This document shows, one piece after another, positions 1-6,822 of a DNA stretch of 22,043 bases. Where the stretch lies: NCBI GenBank assembly GCA_040514265.1, contig JBEVCD010000035.1, positions 1 to 22,043 on the forward strand, read 5' to 3'. The notes under the pieces are model-generated. The model was not told the DNA's origin and searched no databases. It saw nothing but the letters and a program-made list of their open reading frames with translations. The position numbers and the translations under genes are program-made. The stretch's first letter is position 1; each line of letters opens with the position of its first letter. This DNA comes from WYZ-LMO2 sp040514265 (GTDB lineage: Archaea > Halobacteriota > Archaeoglobi > Archaeoglobales > Archaeoglobaceae).

Positions 1-1
1 T

Positions 2-61
2 GGCAAGTTCAGTAGCAGACTGAAGAAGTGGGAGGAATTACGCCATAGGCTCCCTGGCTGA
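2..61 (+). pseudogene. 3' tail of an unidentified reading frame cut by the window edge
   Basis: The second frame is open from the window edge to a TGA at 59-61 and reads as a basic, protein-like tail (FSSRLKKWEELRHRLPG). The last four codons lie inside the repeat that starts near 49, so the frame seems to run into, or be ended by, that repeat. Basic tails of this kind are common in transposases, and continuing in frame 1 past the repeat start gives another protein-like string (RPFGKSKAESALQALL). A decayed insertion-sequence transposase is therefore possible, but I cannot assign a family from so short a stretch. It could also be the true C-terminus of an ordinary gene lying mostly outside the window. 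Confidence 0.25.
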
Positions 62-188
62 TCCAGACTTTGGAGAGTCTCGAATTGAGTACGAGCATCA
101 GACCTTTCGGGAAGAGTAAGGCTGAATCCGCTCTGCAAGCTCTATTGCAATCGGCTGAGGTGGTGTTTGTGTATCACCTGAACACAAC
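49..188 (+). repeat. Dispersed repeat, copy 1
   Basis: This stretch matches 18452-18612 in the same orientation. The match begins sharply at GCTC-C/T-CTGGCTGAT, includes the shared blocks CTTTGGAGAGTC, TACGAGCA and CAGACCTTTCGGGAAG, and after a less similar middle ends near a shared GGTGTTTGTGT followed by a short GTGT...ACAC pairing. By eye about four fifths of the first 80 bases agree, with single-base indels that change the reading frame, so at most one copy could be coding. It may be the end of a decayed mobile element. It lies just upstream of the psmB promoter. Confidence 0.6.
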
Positions 189-194
189 CAAAAC

Positions 195-229
195 CCTTAA
201 AAACACTCGGATCCACGGTGTTAAAAAGC
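195..229 (+). promoter_or_regulatory. Candidate psmB-fttA promoter
   Basis: Two A/T-rich boxes precede psmB: CCCTTAAAAAC at 195-205 and GTGTTAAAAAGC at 218-229. The second is about 25 bases before the GTG at 249, the usual archaeal TATA-to-start distance; the first would give a leader of about 30 bases. I cannot tell which is used. Confidence 0.35.
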
Positions 230-248
230 TGTTCTAAAAACCAGAAAA

Positions 249-896
249 GTGGTGAGCATGATCGAGGACAAAATATATAAAGGAACCACGACGGTCGGGC
301 TGGTCTGTAAGGACGGAGTAGTCCTTGCTACCGAGAAGAGAGCGACGATGGGGAACTTCATAGCCAGCAGGGCGGCGAAGAAGATATACCAGGTTGCCGA
401 CAGGATTGCGATGACGACAGCCGGTAGCGTCGGCGACGCGCAGTTTCTTGCGAGACTGATAAGCGTCGAAGCTAACCTCTACGAGATCCGTAAAGAAGAG
501 AAGCCGACGGTGAAGGCAATAGCTACACTAACGTCGAACATCCTCAACTCCTACCGCTGGTTCCCGTATCTCGTCCAGCTCCTCATAGGCGGTTTGGACA
601 AGTACGGAGCCAGAATATACTCCATAGACCCGATCGGCGGTGCGATAGAGGAAAAAGACATAGTGGCGACGGGGAGCGGGAGCCTCACAGCCTACGGCGT
701 CCTCGAAGACCGATACACTCCGGAGATAACGGCGGAAGAAGGGGTTGAGCTTGCCGTCAGGGCTATATGGTCGGCTATGCGCAGGGACTCAGCTTCGGGT
801 GACGGGATAGACGTCGTTAAAATTACGGAGAAGGAGTTCTACCAACTCAAAACGGAGGAAATCAACGAAATAATCAGGAAGTTCGGAAGTAGATGA
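249..896 (+). CDS. psmB: Proteasome beta subunit (20S core, catalytic)
   Basis: This is the threonine-protease subunit of the archaeal 20S proteasome, which degrades proteins fed to it by an ATPase cap in the cytoplasm. After a propeptide of about a dozen residues the G-T-T-T-V-G processing site appears; cleavage before the Thr would expose the catalytic N-terminal Thr. Family hallmarks follow: the Lys in ATEKRAT, the GSVGD loop, the GSGS motif and RDSASGDGIDVV near the C-terminus. At about 215 residues it has the normal length. Three in-frame starts are possible (GTG 249, GTG 252, ATG 258); they change only the propeptide. The stop overlaps the fttA start as ATGA, so the two are co-transcribed and probably translationally coupled. 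Confidence 0.96.
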   Translation: MVSMIEDKIYKGTTTVGLVCKDGVVLATEKRATMGNFIASRAAKKIYQVADRIAMTTAGSVGDAQFLARLISVEANLYEIRKEEKPTVKAIATLTSNILNSYRWFPYLVQLLIGGLDKYGARIYSIDPIGGAIEEKDIVATGSGSLTAYGVLEDRYTPEITAEEGVELAVRAIWSAMRRDSASGDGIDVVKITEKEFYQLKTEEINEIIRKFGSR

Positions 897-2791
897 GGCA
901 ACTTGAGGAAATAAAGAAGAAAATCCAGGAGTCGATCCCGAAGAGTGTCGGGGTCAAGAACGTTGAGTTCGAGGGTCCGCACGTAGTCATCTACGTCGAG
1001 AACCCGCAGGAGATAGCCCAGACGGACATAGTCAAGAGGCTGGCTAAGGAACTAAGGAAGAGGATCATCGTAAGACCCGACCCGAAGAGTCTGAAGCCTC
1101 CGGAGGAGGCAAGGGAGCTCATAATGCAAATAGTTCCGGAGGAGGCGAAGATATCCAACATATTTTTTGACGAGGAGAACGGCGAAGTTATAATCGAAGC
1201 CGAAAAGCCCGGAATGGTCATAGGAAAACAGGGGGCTGTTTTCAGGGAGATAATGAAATCTACCGGATGGAGCCCACGCGTAATGCGGACTCCGCCCATA
1301 AGGTCGAAGATAATCGAGAGCGTCCGCAATTACCTCATCAGCGTGAAGGACGAGAGGAAGGAGATACTCAAGAGGATAGGGGAGAGAATTCACCGCGGAA
1401 CTACACTGATCGAGGAGAAGTGGGTCAGGGTAACTTTCCTCGGAGGTAGCAGGGAGGTCGGAAGGAGCTGCTACCTGCTGCAGACTCCGGAGAGTCGCAT
1501 ACTTGTGGACTGCGGCGTTAACGTCAGCAACCTCCAGAGCACACCATATCTCTACGTCCCCGAAGTTCAGCCTCTCGACGCTATAGATGCCGTCGTCATA
1601 ACGCACGCACACCTCGACCACTGCGGCTGGGTTCCACTGCTCTACAAGTACGGTTACAGAGGTCCGATCTACCTGACTCCGCCGACGAGGGATCTGATGG
1701 TGCTTCTCCAGCTCGACTTTATAGAAGTCGTCGCGAGGGAAAGCGGCACGACGCCTTACGAGTCTTCCCACGTCAGGGAGGCGCTGAAACACTCCATAAC
1801 CCTCGACTACGGCGTCGTTACCGACATAACTCCAGATGTCAGGCTGACGTTCTACAACGCCGGGCACATCCTCGGCTCGGCGATAGCCCACTTCCACATA
1901 GGCGAGGGACTGTACAACGTAGCCTTTACCGGTGACTTCAAGTTCGGACCGACGAGACTGTTCGACAAAGCTGTCGCGAGCTTTCCGCGGCTCGAAGCGC
2001 TCGTCATGGAAGCCACGTACGGCGGGGCTAACGATGTGCAGCCGTCGCGGCATGAGGCGGAGGAGAGGCTGATAGAGATCATAAGGGAGACGCTTCAGAG
2101 GGGAGGAAAAGCTCTGATCCCGGCTTTCGCAGTCGGGAGGAGTCAGGAGGTAATGATTGTCCTTGAAGAGGCGATAAGGGGGGGAAGACTCCCGGAGACG
2201 ACGGTGTTCATCGACGGAATGATCTACGAGGCGACGGCTATACACACAGCTTATCCAGAGTACCTCAACGCCCAGCTGAGGGATCTGATCTTCTATCAGG
2301 GAATAAATCCGTTCATAAGCGAGAGCTTCGAGAAGGTCGACTCGGCGAGCAAGAGGGAGGAGGTCATAAACGATCCCTCACCCTGCGTGATCATAGCAAC
2401 CTCCGGCATGCTCAACGGCGGACCGGTTATGGAGTACTTCCGCCACCTGGCTGAGAACGAGAAGAACACGATAATCTTCGTCGGTTACCAGGCTGAGGGA
2501 ACGCTCGGCAGGAAGATTCAGAAGGGCTGGAAGGAGGTCCCGTTCCCTGTCGACGGACGCAGAGAAGTTGTGAAGGTAAACATGCAAGTCGAGACGGTCG
2601 ACGGCTTTTCCGGGCACTCCGACAGAAAGCAGCTCATGCGATACGTGAAGACACTGAACCCGAAACCTGAGAAGATAGCCACCGTCCACGGCGACGAAGC
2701 CAAGTGCATCGATCTGGCGTCGAGTATTCACAGAAGCTTCAGGATAGAAACGAGGGCACCGCTCAACCTCGAAACGATAAGGTTCCTGTGA
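893..2791 (+). CDS. fttA: Transcription termination ribonuclease FttA (aCPSF1), KH plus MBL/beta-CASP
   Basis: This is the archaeal CPSF73-like nuclease; the family is known to end transcription by cutting nascent RNA and digesting it. Residues 1 to about 140 form the N-terminal KH region, including a GxxG-like loop at PGMVIGKQGA. The metallo-beta-lactamase part begins near 175. Metal-binding motifs are visible: THAHLDH (H238, H240, D242, H243), H325 in GHILGS, D348 in TGDFK and E373-A-T. The beta-CASP insert follows, then SGHSD (H575) and the late HGDE (H599). At 632 residues it has full family length and no key residue is missing. It overlaps psmB by 4 bases (ATGA), a pairing I recall from other euryarchaea. 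Confidence 0.95.
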   Translation: MRQLEEIKKKIQESIPKSVGVKNVEFEGPHVVIYVENPQEIAQTDIVKRLAKELRKRIIVRPDPKSLKPPEEARELIMQIVPEEAKISNIFFDEENGEVIIEAEKPGMVIGKQGAVFREIMKSTGWSPRVMRTPPIRSKIIESVRNYLISVKDERKEILKRIGERIHRGTTLIEEKWVRVTFLGGSREVGRSCYLLQTPESRILVDCGVNVSNLQSTPYLYVPEVQPLDAIDAVVITHAHLDHCGWVPLLYKYGYRGPIYLTPPTRDLMVLLQLDFIEVVARESGTTPYESSHVREALKHSITLDYGVVTDITPDVRLTFYNAGHILGSAIAHFHIGEGLYNVAFTGDFKFGPTRLFDKAVASFPRLEALVMEATYGGANDVQPSRHEAEERLIEIIRETLQRGGKALIPAFAVGRSQEVMIVLEEAIRGGRLPETTVFIDGMIYEATAIHTAYPEYLNAQLRDLIFYQGINPFISESFEKVDSASKREEVINDPSPCVIIATSGMLNGGPVMEYFRHLAENEKNTIIFVGYQAEGTLGRKIQKGWKEVPFPVDGRREVVKVNMQVETVDGFSGHSDRKQLMRYVKTLNPKPEKIATVHGDEAKCIDLASSIHRSFRIETRAPLNLETIRFL

Positions 2792-2798
2792 CCGGAGG

Positions 2799-2809
2799 AT
2801 TTTAATATT
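2799..2809 (+). promoter_or_regulatory. TATA box for the small zinc-ribbon gene
   Basis: ATTTTAATATT directly follows the fttA stop and is centred 25 bases before the ATG at 2829, predicting a leaderless transcript. Confidence 0.45.
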
Positions 2810-2828
2810 CTGCAAGAGACGTTGGAAA

Positions 2829-3008
2829 ATGAAGAAAGTCCTCGTATGCCCGGTCTGCAACTCGACAGAGATCGAATACGATTCTGGAGGTTATACGGGA
2901 AAGTATTATTGCAAGAACTGCGGATACGTCGGAAGTTACGTTCTCGAAATGACGGAGGGAGAGTATAAAGAAATGCTCGAAGCCGAAGATAAGCCGCACG
3001 ATTTTTGA
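2829..3008 (+). CDS. Small zinc-ribbon protein, 59 residues
   Basis: A short frame between fttA and the RibB-like/RibA gene encodes 59 residues. It has C-P-V-C at residues 7-10 and C-K-N-C at 28-31, a classic zinc-ribbon pair separated by a beta-hairpin-like stretch with Gly and Tyr, followed by an acidic C-terminal helix ending KPHDF. I do not recognise a named family; proteins like this often bind nucleic acid or join the transcription machinery, but that is only inference. Its own TATA box 25 bases upstream and codon use like its neighbours support it as a real gene. The next gene's promoter begins within 15 bases of its stop. Confidence 0.75.
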   Translation: MKKVLVCPVCNSTEIEYDSGGYTGKYYCKNCGYVGSYVLEMTEGEYKEMLEAEDKPHDF

Positions 3009-3020
3009 GAAACATCTCAA

Positions 3021-3030
3021 AATTTATATT
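3021..3030 (+). promoter_or_regulatory. TATA box of the RibA-KptA operon
   Basis: AATTTATATT is centred about 26 bases before the ATG at 3052, so the operon mRNA is probably leaderless. Confidence 0.55.
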
Positions 3031-3051
3031 CTCCGAAACCCGCCTTGAGGC

Positions 3052-4164
3052 ATGGACGTAATCAGCGACGCGAGAGCTGGCAGACCGATCGTTGTTTACG
3101 ACGACAACATCGCCGCAATATTCGTCGCAGCCGAGAAGGTGAACGCGGACATTCTGAACTTCATGATGAAGAACTGCGACGAAATACGTCTGGCAATGCC
3201 CTGGCGGCGAATCGTGGAGCTCGGATTGAACAGATACCGTTTCAACGGAAACCTGATCCCGATCGACGCCAAAGAGGTCTCCGCCGAGAACAGAGCTGAG
3301 CTGATAAGGGCTATAGCTAGAGCTGAGAAAGTGGAGGTGAAATATCCGGGCAGGATATTCATCGAGGAAGCGAAGGAGATGGGGGTTCTCGAGAGACCTG
3401 GAATAGGGGAAGCTTGCATAGATCTCGCCAGAATGGCTGGCTTCTCGCCGATAGCCGTTTACGCTCCAATTTTGACGCCAGAAGGAAAAATAGCGGATTC
3501 CTCTTACGTTAAAAATTCTCCCTTCTCCTCGATAAGCGTTCGCGAGCTGATAGAGAAGAGGCTGAGAACGGAGAAACTCGTAGAGAGAGTGGTTGAGGCG
3601 ACGCTACCAACGAAGTTCTACGGTGTCTTCAAAGCCGTCGGATACAGAACACCGCTCGGAGAAATAGTGGCTTTAGTAGCCGGCGACGTCAGCAACGGAG
3701 AGACCCTCGTTCGAATTCACTCCGAGTGCTTGACCGGAGACGTATTCCACTCGCTCCGCTGCGACTGCGGGGATCAGCTCGAAAGCTCGCTGAAGACGAT
3801 CGCGAGGGAGGGCAGAGGTGTCCTGATTTACATGAGGGGACACGAAGGCAGGGGTATAGGGCTTATAAACAAACTCATGGCTTACAGACTTCAGGAGGAG
3901 GGGGCAGACACTGTTGAAGCTAACATAGAGCTCGGGTTTCCGCCCGACTTGAGGAGCTACGGGATAGCCGCTCAGATACTCATGGACCTCGGAGTCAGGA
4001 AAATCAGGCTGCTGACGAACAACCCGCTCAAGATTGAGGAGCTCAGAAAGTACGGCTTCGAGGTGAGGAGGGAGGCGATAGAGGTAGAACCCTGCGAGGT
4101 CAACCTGCCGTATCTAAAGGCGAAGAAGGAGAAGATGGGACACATGTTATGCCTAAACGACTGA
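3052..4164 (+). CDS. RibB-like domain fused to GTP cyclohydrolase II (RibA)
   Basis: The C-terminal half (from about residue 190) is a complete GTP cyclohydrolase II, which opens GTP to the first riboflavin precursor. Zinc ligands C226, C237 and C239 have the family C-x10-C-x-C spacing; RGHEGRGIGL, the DLR motif, LTNNPLK and the terminal EKMGHML are all present. The N-terminal half follows the fold of 3,4-dihydroxy-2-butanone-4-phosphate synthase (VAAEKVN, NFMMKN, VLERPGIGEACIDLARMAG), but the acidic ENEGD-type loop reads DDNIAAIF, the Thr-rich substrate loop is absent and the usual His of RPGHTEA is Ile. That domain is probably not active as RibB. The gene overlaps the next one by 16 bases. 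I am sure of RibA and of the RibB ancestry, unsure of what the first domain does now. Confidence 0.88.
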   Translation: MDVISDARAGRPIVVYDDNIAAIFVAAEKVNADILNFMMKNCDEIRLAMPWRRIVELGLNRYRFNGNLIPIDAKEVSAENRAELIRAIARAEKVEVKYPGRIFIEEAKEMGVLERPGIGEACIDLARMAGFSPIAVYAPILTPEGKIADSSYVKNSPFSSISVRELIEKRLRTEKLVERVVEATLPTKFYGVFKAVGYRTPLGEIVALVAGDVSNGETLVRIHSECLTGDVFHSLRCDCGDQLESSLKTIAREGRGVLIYMRGHEGRGIGLINKLMAYRLQEEGADTVEANIELGFPPDLRSYGIAAQILMDLGVRKIRLLTNNPLKIEELRKYGFEVRREAIEVEPCEVNLPYLKAKKEKMGHMLCLND

Positions 4165-4865
4165 GATGCGAGTGCGGATTCGAGCTCGAAAGTGCGACAC
4201 AGTACTGTCTGAACTGCGGAAAGAGAAACGCGTTTTTCTGCGGGGTCTTCGTCGAAGACAGTGATGTTAGCGTAGCTTTTTTCGGCGAAGAACTGGAGGT
4301 TCTTAAGTTTCGGAGGTACGAGGACTCGATAAGGAACCTTTACGAGGTCGTTGCGGAGAGGATATACGAAAGAAGAGTCGAAGATATATACGTTTCCGCG
4401 AGTCGCGGGGAGCTGATTGACGAAGCGTTCGGAGAGCTTAGCAATACGTTCTTCGTCGCGAACGTCTACCGCACCGACACCTTCGCGACGCCTTCGGAGT
4501 TCTTCGAGAGGCTTTCGCGGCTCCTCGTTGTCAGAAAGCTTAGAGAGTTCCACGCACCTCCAGAAGAGAAGATTCAGGGCAGTCATTCCACCGTGATCGG
4601 TGGCAGAGAGGGCTACGAGCTGCTGCTGAAGCTCGCCGCATCGCCCTACGTTAAAAAGGTCGTCCCTGGGGTCATCGAAGTTGGCGGGGGCGGCGGAGGA
4701 GTAAGGCTGAAGCTCACGAGGTGCGACGAGAGGGGGAACATCAAGGCTCTGCTGATAGAGGGCTCGACCGTGCAGCGGATCCACGTAATAACGACGGCTG
4801 GAAGCAAGGAGGAGGGGGAGGAGGTCTTGAAGATTTTGTCGGGCAAGGTGAAAAATAATAAATAA
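4149..4865 (+). CDS. Zinc-ribbon protein with DUF2103-like metal-binding domain
   Basis: The N-terminus is a short zinc ribbon (C7, C9, C20, C23). A mixed alpha/beta middle follows, and from about residue 140 comes a domain with GSHSTVIGG, KKVVPGVI, a run of six glycines then VRLKL, and VQRIHVIT near the end. That series matches what I recall of DUF2103, annotated as a predicted metal-binding protein of unknown function. No membrane segment or signal peptide is visible. It overlaps the RibB-like/RibA gene by 16 bases and is followed 7 bases later by the winged-helix gene, so it belongs to that operon. The family call rests on remembered motifs and has not been searched. Confidence 0.72.
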   Translation: MPKRLRCECGFELESATQYCLNCGKRNAFFCGVFVEDSDVSVAFFGEELEVLKFRRYEDSIRNLYEVVAERIYERRVEDIYVSASRGELIDEAFGELSNTFFVANVYRTDTFATPSEFFERLSRLLVVRKLREFHAPPEEKIQGSHSTVIGGREGYELLLKLAASPYVKKVVPGVIEVGGGGGGVRLKLTRCDERGNIKALLIEGSTVQRIHVITTAGSKEEGEEVLKILSGKVKNNK

Positions 4866-4872
4866 GGTCCGA

Positions 4873-5163
4873 ATGACGTTCAGCAGCATGGGTTCCGATG
4901 CTGCGCAGAAGCTGCTGAAGACGATTTCACGCACAGGAATGCTTGAGATCCTTCTGAGCCTGAAGGAGAGACCAAAGAGGTTCTCGGAGATCATGTTTGA
5001 CACCCAGCTAAATCCCGGAATCCTCGACAGGCATCTGAAGGCTCTTCTTTCGATAAAGCTCGTCGTCAAGGACGAGGAAAATTACAGACTGAGCGAGCTG
5101 GGGAATTCGGTTCTGGAAAAGCTTATAGAGCTCGTGGAAATTTACGAGAGGGCGAATGTCTGA
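4873..5163 (+). CDS. Winged-helix transcription regulator, 96 residues
   Basis: A small helix-rich protein reads as a winged helix: an N-terminal helix (MLEILLSLKERPKRFSEIM), then a recognition-helix region (NPGILDRHLKALLSIKLV) and a wing (KDEENYRLSELG), followed by a C-terminal helix suited to dimerisation. This is the pattern of HxlR/ArsR-like regulators of archaea. A second Met at 4888 lies 28 bases after the A/T-rich ATAATAAATAA around 4855, so a shorter leaderless form starting there is possible. It overlaps kptA by 8 bases. The target is not visible; the operon position suggests self-control or control of neighbours. Confidence 0.7.
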   Translation: MTFSSMGSDAAQKLLKTISRTGMLEILLSLKERPKRFSEIMFDTQLNPGILDRHLKALLSIKLVVKDEENYRLSELGNSVLEKLIELVEIYERANV

Positions 5164-5770
5164 CCTCGGGGTCTGCGAGAGATGCGGTCCGTTTGAGGGT
5201 ACCTGCGAGTGTGGGAGGGGGAGGATAGTCCTCAAAGCCGAGAAGAGGATCGCCGTAAGCAAGTTTCTGAGCGGTCTTTTACGCCACTTCCCCGACTCTT
5301 TCGGGCTGAAGCTCGACGAGGATGGGTGGGCGGACCTCGAAGAGGTTGCGAAAATTGTAGAAGCGAGGCACGGCGTCGGCAAGTTTGAGATCGAGCTGAT
5401 AGCAGCCTTCGACGGGAAGGGCAGGTTCGAGATAAGGAACGGAAGGATAAGGGCCAGGTACGGGCACAGCGTGAGGGTTAGGAAGGACTGGAGCGAAGGT
5501 GGAAAGATTCCGGATAAACTCTACCACGCTACATGCCCGCAGAACGTCGAATCGATAATGCGCCTCGGTCTGCTCCCGATGAGGCGACTCGAAGTCCACA
5601 TGTGCGAAACACCCGAGGAAGCGCTCGAAGTAGGAAGAAGACACTGCAGAGATCCTGTTCTGCTGGAAATAGACGCGAAGAGAGTGTTAGAAAGTGGAAT
5701 CGAAATCAGGAAGAAGGGAAGGGTCTACACGGCTGACGCGATACCTCCTCAGTTCATACGCGTGGTGTAA
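5156..5770 (+). CDS. kptA: RNA 2'-phosphotransferase, Tpt1/KptA family
   Basis: Tpt1/KptA enzymes move a 2'-phosphate from RNA to NAD, giving ADP-ribose 1'',2''-cyclic phosphate; in eukaryotes this completes tRNA splicing, while the archaeal substrate is less clear. The start has a small zinc-binding extension (C7, C10, C17, C19), then the core: SKFLSGLLRH, the EDGWADLEEV segment, the RARYGHS motif, the LYHAT motif and VHMCETPEEA, ending AIPPQFIRVV. The Arg and His residues expected for catalysis are present in these motifs. About 204 residues is normal for a form with the zinc extension. It is last in the operon that begins at 3052 and overlaps the winged-helix gene. Confidence 0.9.
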   Translation: MSDLGVCERCGPFEGTCECGRGRIVLKAEKRIAVSKFLSGLLRHFPDSFGLKLDEDGWADLEEVAKIVEARHGVGKFEIELIAAFDGKGRFEIRNGRIRARYGHSVRVRKDWSEGGKIPDKLYHATCPQNVESIMRLGLLPMRRLEVHMCETPEEALEVGRRHCRDPVLLEIDAKRVLESGIEIRKKGRVYTADAIPPQFIRVV

Positions 5771-5785
5771 TACAACTGTATTACA
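5766..5785. promoter_or_regulatory. Perfect 9-2-9 palindrome, candidate operator or terminator
   Basis: TGTAATACA-AC-TGTATTACA is a perfect inverted repeat. It contains the kptA stop codon and ends 9 bases before the TATA box of the CobT-like gene. Its position suits a binding site for a dimeric regulator of that gene. It could also be an A/T-rich terminator hairpin for the kptA operon, but no T-run follows it. I see no second copy in the window. Confidence 0.5.
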
Positions 5786-5794
5786 TTCGGCAAG

Positions 5795-5805
5795 CTTATT
5801 TAATT
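5795..5805 (+). promoter_or_regulatory. TATA box of the CobT-like gene
   Basis: CTTATTTAATT is centred about 24 bases before the ATG at 5823, which supports that start and a leaderless mRNA. Confidence 0.5.
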
Positions 5806-5822
5806 GTCCGTCTACGCGCAAC

Positions 5823-6800
5823 ATGCGAGAGTTACTGAACGGCGATGTCATGTTTCTGCTCGTGATAGGCAACACGAGGACGGCTGAAATACCGGGAATA
5901 ACGGTTGCCGGTGCGAATCCTGAGCTTGTAAAGTACACACCCCCAGCCGATGCCGAGCTCCTATACTTCGGAAGGTGTCTGTCGATCGACGGTGTTCCCG
6001 CCACACCGGATGGCAAGCCGACGCCTGCGCTGATATCGCTCGCAGCTCTGAGGCTCACGGATGTGCCATTCCTCGTCGTCAGGTCTGGAACCATCGTTGC
6101 GCCGAAGATCCCCTTCGTCGAACTTTCGGCTCCTGTGGGGGGTAACATCGCCGTGGAGAGCGCGATGAGCAGGGAAGATGTTGCTGGGGTAATAGAGAGG
6201 GCTAAGATCTTGTCGAAGCAGCTGTCGAAGCTCTGCGACGTTCTGATGGTCGGAGAGAGTATACCGGCTGGAACGACTACGGCTGCGGCGGTGCTGAAAG
6301 CTCTGGGCTTCAAACCAGCTGTTTCTTCGAGCATGCCCGAGAACCCGATTGAGCTGAAGATGGAGGTCGTCGAGAAAGCCGTCGGGAGGTTAAAGAGTCG
6401 CGACCCGCTCGACGTGCTCGCGGAAGTCGGAGACCCCGTTCTCGCAGCTGTGTGTGGCATAGCGCTCGGAAGCAGGAAACCCGTGATTTTAGCCGGGGGA
6501 ACGCAGATGGTCGCGGCTGCAAGGCTGATCGAATCCTTCGGAGGAGCGGAAATAGCCATAGCGACGACTAAGTACGTTGCAAACGACAGGAACGTCGATC
6601 TGAGCATAGCGCCGTGCGAAGTTTTCGTCGCAGACCCGAAGCTCGGGAACTCGAAGTATCCGGGCTTAAGGGCTTACGAGGATGGTTTCGTTAAGGAGGG
6701 GGTTGGAGCTGGAGGGCTCTCGCTCCTCTGCGAGGTCAGGGGCTTGGACCTGCTCCCGGAAGTCGAGAGACTCTACGAGGAGCTCATCCAAAAACGTTAA
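5823..6800 (+). CDS. CobT-like protein (UPF0284, nicotinate-nucleotide phosphoribosyltransferase-like)
   Basis: This matches the archaeal CobT-like family (UPF0284/TIGR00303). CobT enzymes attach ribose phosphate to the lower-ligand base in cobamide synthesis; in archaea the assigned role is by homology. Visible features are GNTRTAEIPGITVAGA near the N-terminus, VGESIPAGTTTA in the middle, AGGTQMVAAA and a Gly-rich C-terminal loop (EGVGAGGLS). I chose ATG 5823 because a TATA box sits 24 bases ahead; the same frame stays open upstream, but that region is the end of kptA. Its length, 325 residues, is ordinary. The class II RNR in this window uses adenosylcobalamin, so the cell evidently needs cobamides. 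Confidence 0.85.
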   Translation: MRELLNGDVMFLLVIGNTRTAEIPGITVAGANPELVKYTPPADAELLYFGRCLSIDGVPATPDGKPTPALISLAALRLTDVPFLVVRSGTIVAPKIPFVELSAPVGGNIAVESAMSREDVAGVIERAKILSKQLSKLCDVLMVGESIPAGTTTAAAVLKALGFKPAVSSSMPENPIELKMEVVEKAVGRLKSRDPLDVLAEVGDPVLAAVCGIALGSRKPVILAGGTQMVAAARLIESFGGAEIAIATTKYVANDRNVDLSIAPCEVFVADPKLGNSKYPGLRAYEDGFVKEGVGAGGLSLLCEVRGLDLLPEVERLYEELIQKR

Positions 6801-6807
6801 TATTTTA
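6797..6807 (+). promoter_or_regulatory. TATA box of the cupin PGI gene
   Basis: TTAATATTTTA overlaps the stop of the CobT-like gene and is centred about 22 bases before the ATG at 6823. This favours that ATG over the longer open frame upstream. Confidence 0.45.
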
Positions 6808-6822
6808 CCCTTTACTCGCCGT

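Noticed and set aside
171..188. Hairpin GTGT...ACAC at the end of repeat copy 1 as a psmB terminator or attenuator
   Set aside because: The stem is only 4-5 bases and recurs in the other repeat copy away from psmB, so it belongs to the repeat rather than to psmB control.
1052..2245. Long open frame (397 codons) on the minus strand opposite fttA
   Set aside because: It lies wholly inside a strongly conserved gene and gives no recognisable domain; long antisense frames are common opposite genes with this codon bias.
3972..5069. Open frame of 365 codons on the minus strand
   Set aside because: It crosses the junctions of three well-supported plus-strand genes and its translation has no domain-like pattern.
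5687..6607. Open frame of 306 codons on the minus strand, Ser/Ala/Thr-rich
   Set aside because: It is the mirror of the CobT-like gene; the composition comes from the codon bias of the opposite strand.
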